Shown here piece by piece: positions 60,769 through 64,000 of a stretch of DNA of 64,000 nucleotides (its first letter is position 1; each line of letters starts with the position of its first letter). The DNA comes from Phoronis australis (Eukaryota; Phoronida; Phoronidae). The notes under the pieces were generated by a model. That model saw only the letters and a list, made by a program, of their open reading frames with translations. It made no database searches and was not told the DNA's origin. The stretch is taken from positions 20,839 through 84,838 of the forward strand of contig NMRA01000908.1 in assembly GCA_002633005.1 (NCBI GenBank), read 5' to 3'. The translations under genes and the position numbers were made by a program.

Positions 60769-60867
60769 AATTATCGACTTGTCCTACGGATGGTCACTAA
60801 CAATTCCAATCCCTTGCTCAATGCTGTTTAAAGGTACACAACTAACGTATGCGTGTTATGTTTTCAG

Positions 60868-63023
60868 TGTTCCAGACATGCGGCGTTTCCTGTGATTCTC
60901 AGCCTTCTAAGCCACAGTTGTATCAAGCCTGTGGTATTTCGTGTTCATCTCCTTTCGTGGAAGATAGGGGACACCGTCAGAAACAAGTCTGTTATTGTGA
61001 TCAATTCTGCACTGACTTCGGCGATTGTTGTCATGACTACAAACCAAGTGCAACACATTTCACGTCAATCGACCTCTACACAGAATGTCTGACGTTAGAT
61101 TACAGCATTTACCCTTTCGGTAGTAAAGTGATCTCGCGCTGTCCGGATGATTTTACCAACGGTAATGTTACCAGAAAGTGCCATTATGGAAACGAAAGCG
61201 ACGTATTCCAGACTGTGCCCGTGAACGGATTCTTGAGAGATGGTAGGTATTACTCTTTCCGGAACATTTATTGCGCAGTCTGTCATCGTGCGGACGTGTC
61301 ACAGATTCTCAGAAAAGCTACATTTTGGGAAACCGGCATCCTCCCTATATCTGAATTTGATTGGATGACAAACGCAGAGAAAACAACTGTCTTGAAATAC
61401 GTCATGCAAAATCACACCGGCACAGCACGGGTACGATCGATCTTCAAGTCAAGGTTGTTTAGATTTTTTATTATGGCACCATCGCTCACTCACCATTGCA
61501 ATGTACGGGTAGAACCCAATAGCACAGAATGCACGAAAAGCTGCCCAAGTAACGCGGCGGAATGCTCGTCATACATGTATTTCTCAGACTACTTTCCAGA
61601 TACTAACGATAGTGTTAAATTGCAATTCGCACGTTGTCCAGAAGGTGGCTGGCCAAGGTTATTTTGTTTCGACCCACGTTCACTACCCAAGCAAGAGTCT
61701 ACCAGTTTTTCTCATCTACTGGACTTCACAGGGCTAAGTGACGAATTTAGTCTGAAGATAAGTTCGTCCTCTCTAAAATGTTCCGAAAACAGTATATATG
61801 ACAAGCACGCACACAAATGTCGGCCATTAGTTTGTACACCGAAGGAATATAGAATGATTGATGGGTCGTGTGGTCAAGGAGCTACGAACTTGAACAATAT
61901 TTCTTTGAATAATACTGTTACTGCCAACGAATCTTTCTATTTTGAGTGTCCATTGATCACATACACAAACGACGAGTATGAAGTGAAAGACGACATTGCA
62001 TATGTAAACTCTGGATTGTCGTTTAAGCCAGTTGACTACTTCATTCATGGGAACTTACTGTATGTGTGCAATCCATTCACGAATGGGAGTGGTCTTCGGT
62101 TTTTTGAATACAACAAAACCCAGTACAAACTGACGCTCGCTGGAAACGTGATCAGTTTATGTGGTCTATCGATATTTGTGCTGACGTACACACTTTTCAA
62201 AGAACTGCGAACACTGCCTGGTCAAATTATGATGAACCTCGCTATAACACTTTTCATGGCGCAACTGATAATGTTAACTGCAATTGATCGTACTGAATTT
62301 CCAGCATTATGTAAGACAGTGGCTATAGTGGAACATTTCCTGTGGTTGTGCGCGTTCTTTTGGATGAACAGTATGTGTTTTTGTATTTTCAGAACTTTTC
62401 ATAAAATTATGGAGAAGCGGCAACCGTCCCCGCCTGCAATTTATAAGTATATCCTGTATTCTGTACTGAGCCCTTTATTGATAATTGCCACTTGCGTTAC
62501 GTTGGAATTCGCCACCGATGTACCTTTCCAATATGCAAATGAGGAGAGGTGCTGGATTTCCGGTTACGAATCAATTCTTTATGGTTTTGCGATGCCCTTA
62601 GCGATTGTCATATTCTTTAATATCATTTTCATCGTCTTTGCGATTATCCAGCTTATAAGAATTAAGCGTCAAGTTAGAAAACATGTCAAGAACAACGGTG
62701 AAAATAGCCGCGTGCTTTTGATAACAGGAAAACTTTCTACTGTTATGGGAAGCGCATGGACATTTGGCTATTTAGGGGCTCTAACTGGAAGTCACGTGCT
62801 ATGGTATCTTTTCATCATATTCAACTCACTGCAAGGTTTCTTCATATTCCTTGCTTACATCTGCAGAAAAAGTATTTTCTTGAAATACCGGAAGTTTTTT
62901 TCGAGGAAGAAGAGCTCCAATCGTGCGTCATCCTTAACCTACGGTCACCGGATATCCCCTGAGATTGGGTGTAGCGATTATACCAACAACACTGAGTTAA
63001 ATAACTTAGAAACTAACATGTAA
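60868..63023 (+). CDS. Receptor gene 2, exon 3: SMB-domain seven-helix receptor (adhesion/Methuselah-like)
   Basis: Main exon of the second receptor (765 aa after splicing to 43325-43379 and an exon 2). The acceptor is ATGTTTTCAG. The in-frame ATG at 60849 lies in the intron and is not the start. The design is as in gene 1. An SMB-like module (CYCDQFC, DCCHDY) sits just after the cassette, and the ectodomain is cysteine-rich with many NxS/T sites and no GPS motif seen. Seven helices carry class B/adhesion hallmarks (FFWMNSMCFCIFRTF in TM3, CWI in ECL2, IFNSLQGFFIFLAYIC in TM7), and the tail is basic. No stop or frameshift interrupts it, and substitutions against gene 1 spare cysteines and helices, so both genes look functional. 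Expected to signal through G proteins at the plasma membrane (family knowledge). Ligand unknown. Confidence 0.92.
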
Positions 63024-63297
63024 TCTAAAAATTGTATTATTGTTGCAGTTTTAGAAACAAGAACACGTATCTCTACACAAGGAGTACTTTTCAACGAATT
63101 AATCAGTCCTCCTTTCCGCGCCCGTAGTAAGAGATGAAAAGGATAGCTGAGTAGGTGAACTTGGCGTAACTAAGGACCAGGCGACTATCTCTTACATTCG
63201 TACACGTCTTACCCTAAGGGTTATCCATGGGGTTGTCTGTTCTTAATATTTGTTATGTAATGGTTGGTGTTTTAAAAAGTGGCTTCACTTTAACGTC
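63024..63297 (+). other. 3' flank/UTR of receptor gene 2
   Basis: Inverse match of 1672-2008, marking the outer edge of the right arm. No clear polyadenylation signal. Confidence 0.55.
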
Positions 63298-63550
63298 TGC
63301 AGTCTTAAAACGGATCGTAGAATTTCACAAGTCCACTTTAAGAATTTGCTCCTCGCTTTTACGTTATCCAGTATACACAATGGCTTACAGTGGGTTCATT
63401 TCATGTCTTTTATAAATTACATGTGTGTCTATGTTTTTGAGCTTACAAAAGATTTTGAAAATATACGCTTTTATGTGTTAAAACTTGCTAATTTCGAAAA
63501 CAGCCAGATGCTTTAACATAGTGGATCACATTGGACATAATGGACCTGTA
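63298..63550. other. Spacer, nothing recognised
   Basis: Sequence beyond the arm. The short frames here are unsupported. Confidence 0.3.
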
Positions 63551-63760
63551 CCCTGTTGCATGAAATAGTCCCAAACAGAGGCTCAATCAAGTTCCCTAAA
63601 TCTTCTGCGTATTAGTGGGCTCATGAAAACAATGGTTGACCTTTCTTAAGCAGTTTAACTATCATTATTAAGCCAAATTTTGGCTTTGATACAAATCGAA
63701 TTCTATAAATACAGTATCTTTTCATGCTCCGCCTCTGGACTACATGCTAAGGGTTTTGAC
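63551..63760. mobile_element. Partial MITE, same family as 21614-22025
   Basis: TTGCATGAAATAGTCCCAAA and the following 60 bases (TTCCCTAAATCTTCTGC) match the inverse of the right end of the 21614 element, and the stretch near 63680-63700 (TTTGATACAAATCGA) matches its interior. The far terminus is missing. Confidence 0.7.
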
Positions 63761-63784
63761 GTCCTAATGGTTTTGATGAATTAT

Positions 63785-63804
63785 ACACACGCGCGCACAT
63801 ACAC

Positions 63805-63854
<50 letters not shown>

Positions 63855-63867
63855 ATATATATATATA
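63785..63867. repeat. (CA)/(AT)n microsatellite
   Basis: A short CGCGCACA lead followed by about 70 bases of near-pure AT repeat. Open frames through it are artefacts. Confidence 0.95.
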
Positions 63868-64000
63868 ACATTTATTGTGCATCGTTGGCTTCGCCTACAC
63901 ATACATAAATACATAAACTGAAATGTATATCCAGATCATTTACACATAGAGCAGTTCTTCATTCAAAATCATAGCCTTCTGAATATACAATGCAAGACGG
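63868..64000. other. Window end, nothing recognised
   Basis: Unique sequence with no supported feature. Confidence 0.3.

Larger units (their letters stand above)
42125..63297 (+). repeat. Right arm of large inverted duplication
   Basis: Inverse counterpart of 1672-12665. It is about twice as long because its large intron contains block B (absent on the left), a duplicated A segment and the 7-kb X block. Matching parts are upstream flank, exon 1, A-segment intron with exon 2, the 100 bp before exon 3, exon 3 and 3' flank. Confidence 0.85.

Noticed and set aside
60849-60867. In-frame ATG giving MRVMFSV before the large exon of gene 2
   Set aside because: It lies in a pyrimidine-containing acceptor region ending CAG, is not present in gene 1, and does not make a signal peptide. 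The conserved upstream exon gives a better start.
63680-63868. Frame ending in Tyr-Ile repeats
   Set aside because: Translation of the AT microsatellite.
1-64000. CRISPR array, operon or prokaryotic signals
   Set aside because: Tandem repeats lack unique equal-length spacers, and introns, microsatellites and retroelements show a eukaryotic genome.

Overview
The window is eukaryotic. It is AT-rich, genes are few and split by long introns, microsatellites are common, and most of the DNA is decayed mobile elements (non-LTR, Penelope-like and LTR retroelements, TIR/MITE elements, tRNA-derived repeats, THAP and C2H2 transposon remnants). The coding content is a pair of class B-like seven-helix receptors with a somatomedin-B module. 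This points to a marine invertebrate animal (lancelet, hemichordate, mollusc or similar); I cannot fix the phylum from sequence alone. It is a draft assembly: three isolated n characters (27936, 30603, 48277) and one 879-base gap (54763-55641).

The organising feature is a very large, old inverted duplication. The left arm (about 1672-12665, minus strand) matches the right arm (about 42125-63297, plus strand) through 3' flank, receptor exons, patches of intron and 5' flank. Shorter inverted matches continue inward in the same order (22727-23110 with 39785-40143; 23405-23580 with 38590-38740). Each arm carries one receptor gene and the two genes point away from each other. Each gene has a signal-peptide exon (55 coding bases), an 87-base in-frame cassette exon and one large exon holding the SMB module, ectodomain, seven helices and tail. 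The inferred proteins are 768 aa (left) and 765 aa (right). The inner matched patch looks like promoter plus 5'UTR exon, ending at a conserved GT donor that would feed a conserved acceptor just upstream of the start codon.

Layout: 1-1671 simple repeat and a broken LINE-type reverse transcriptase; 2009-11393 receptor gene 1 (minus), its introns loaded with a nested LTR/TIR insertion and tandem repeats; 12666-42124 spacer with a TIR element, a C2H2 transposon-type pseudogene cut by a solo LTR, MITEs, tRNA-like repeats, a 605-bp duplication at an n, a Penelope-type GIY-YIG fragment, a 1.37-kb TIR element with subterminal TCACGC motifs, a THAP-type pseudogene and CA/TG repeats; 43325-63023 receptor gene 2 (plus), whose large intron contains two near-identical segments in the order A-B-n-A'-X-B'. 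That order looks like two haplotypes laid end to end, so exon 2 is present twice. X (about 49663-56836) is a 7-kb block with a 140-bp tandem array, a TIR element around the N gap and a C2H2 finger remnant.

The two receptors are expected to sit in the plasma membrane with a cysteine-rich, N-glycosylated ectodomain outside and a short basic tail inside. The ligand is unknown.
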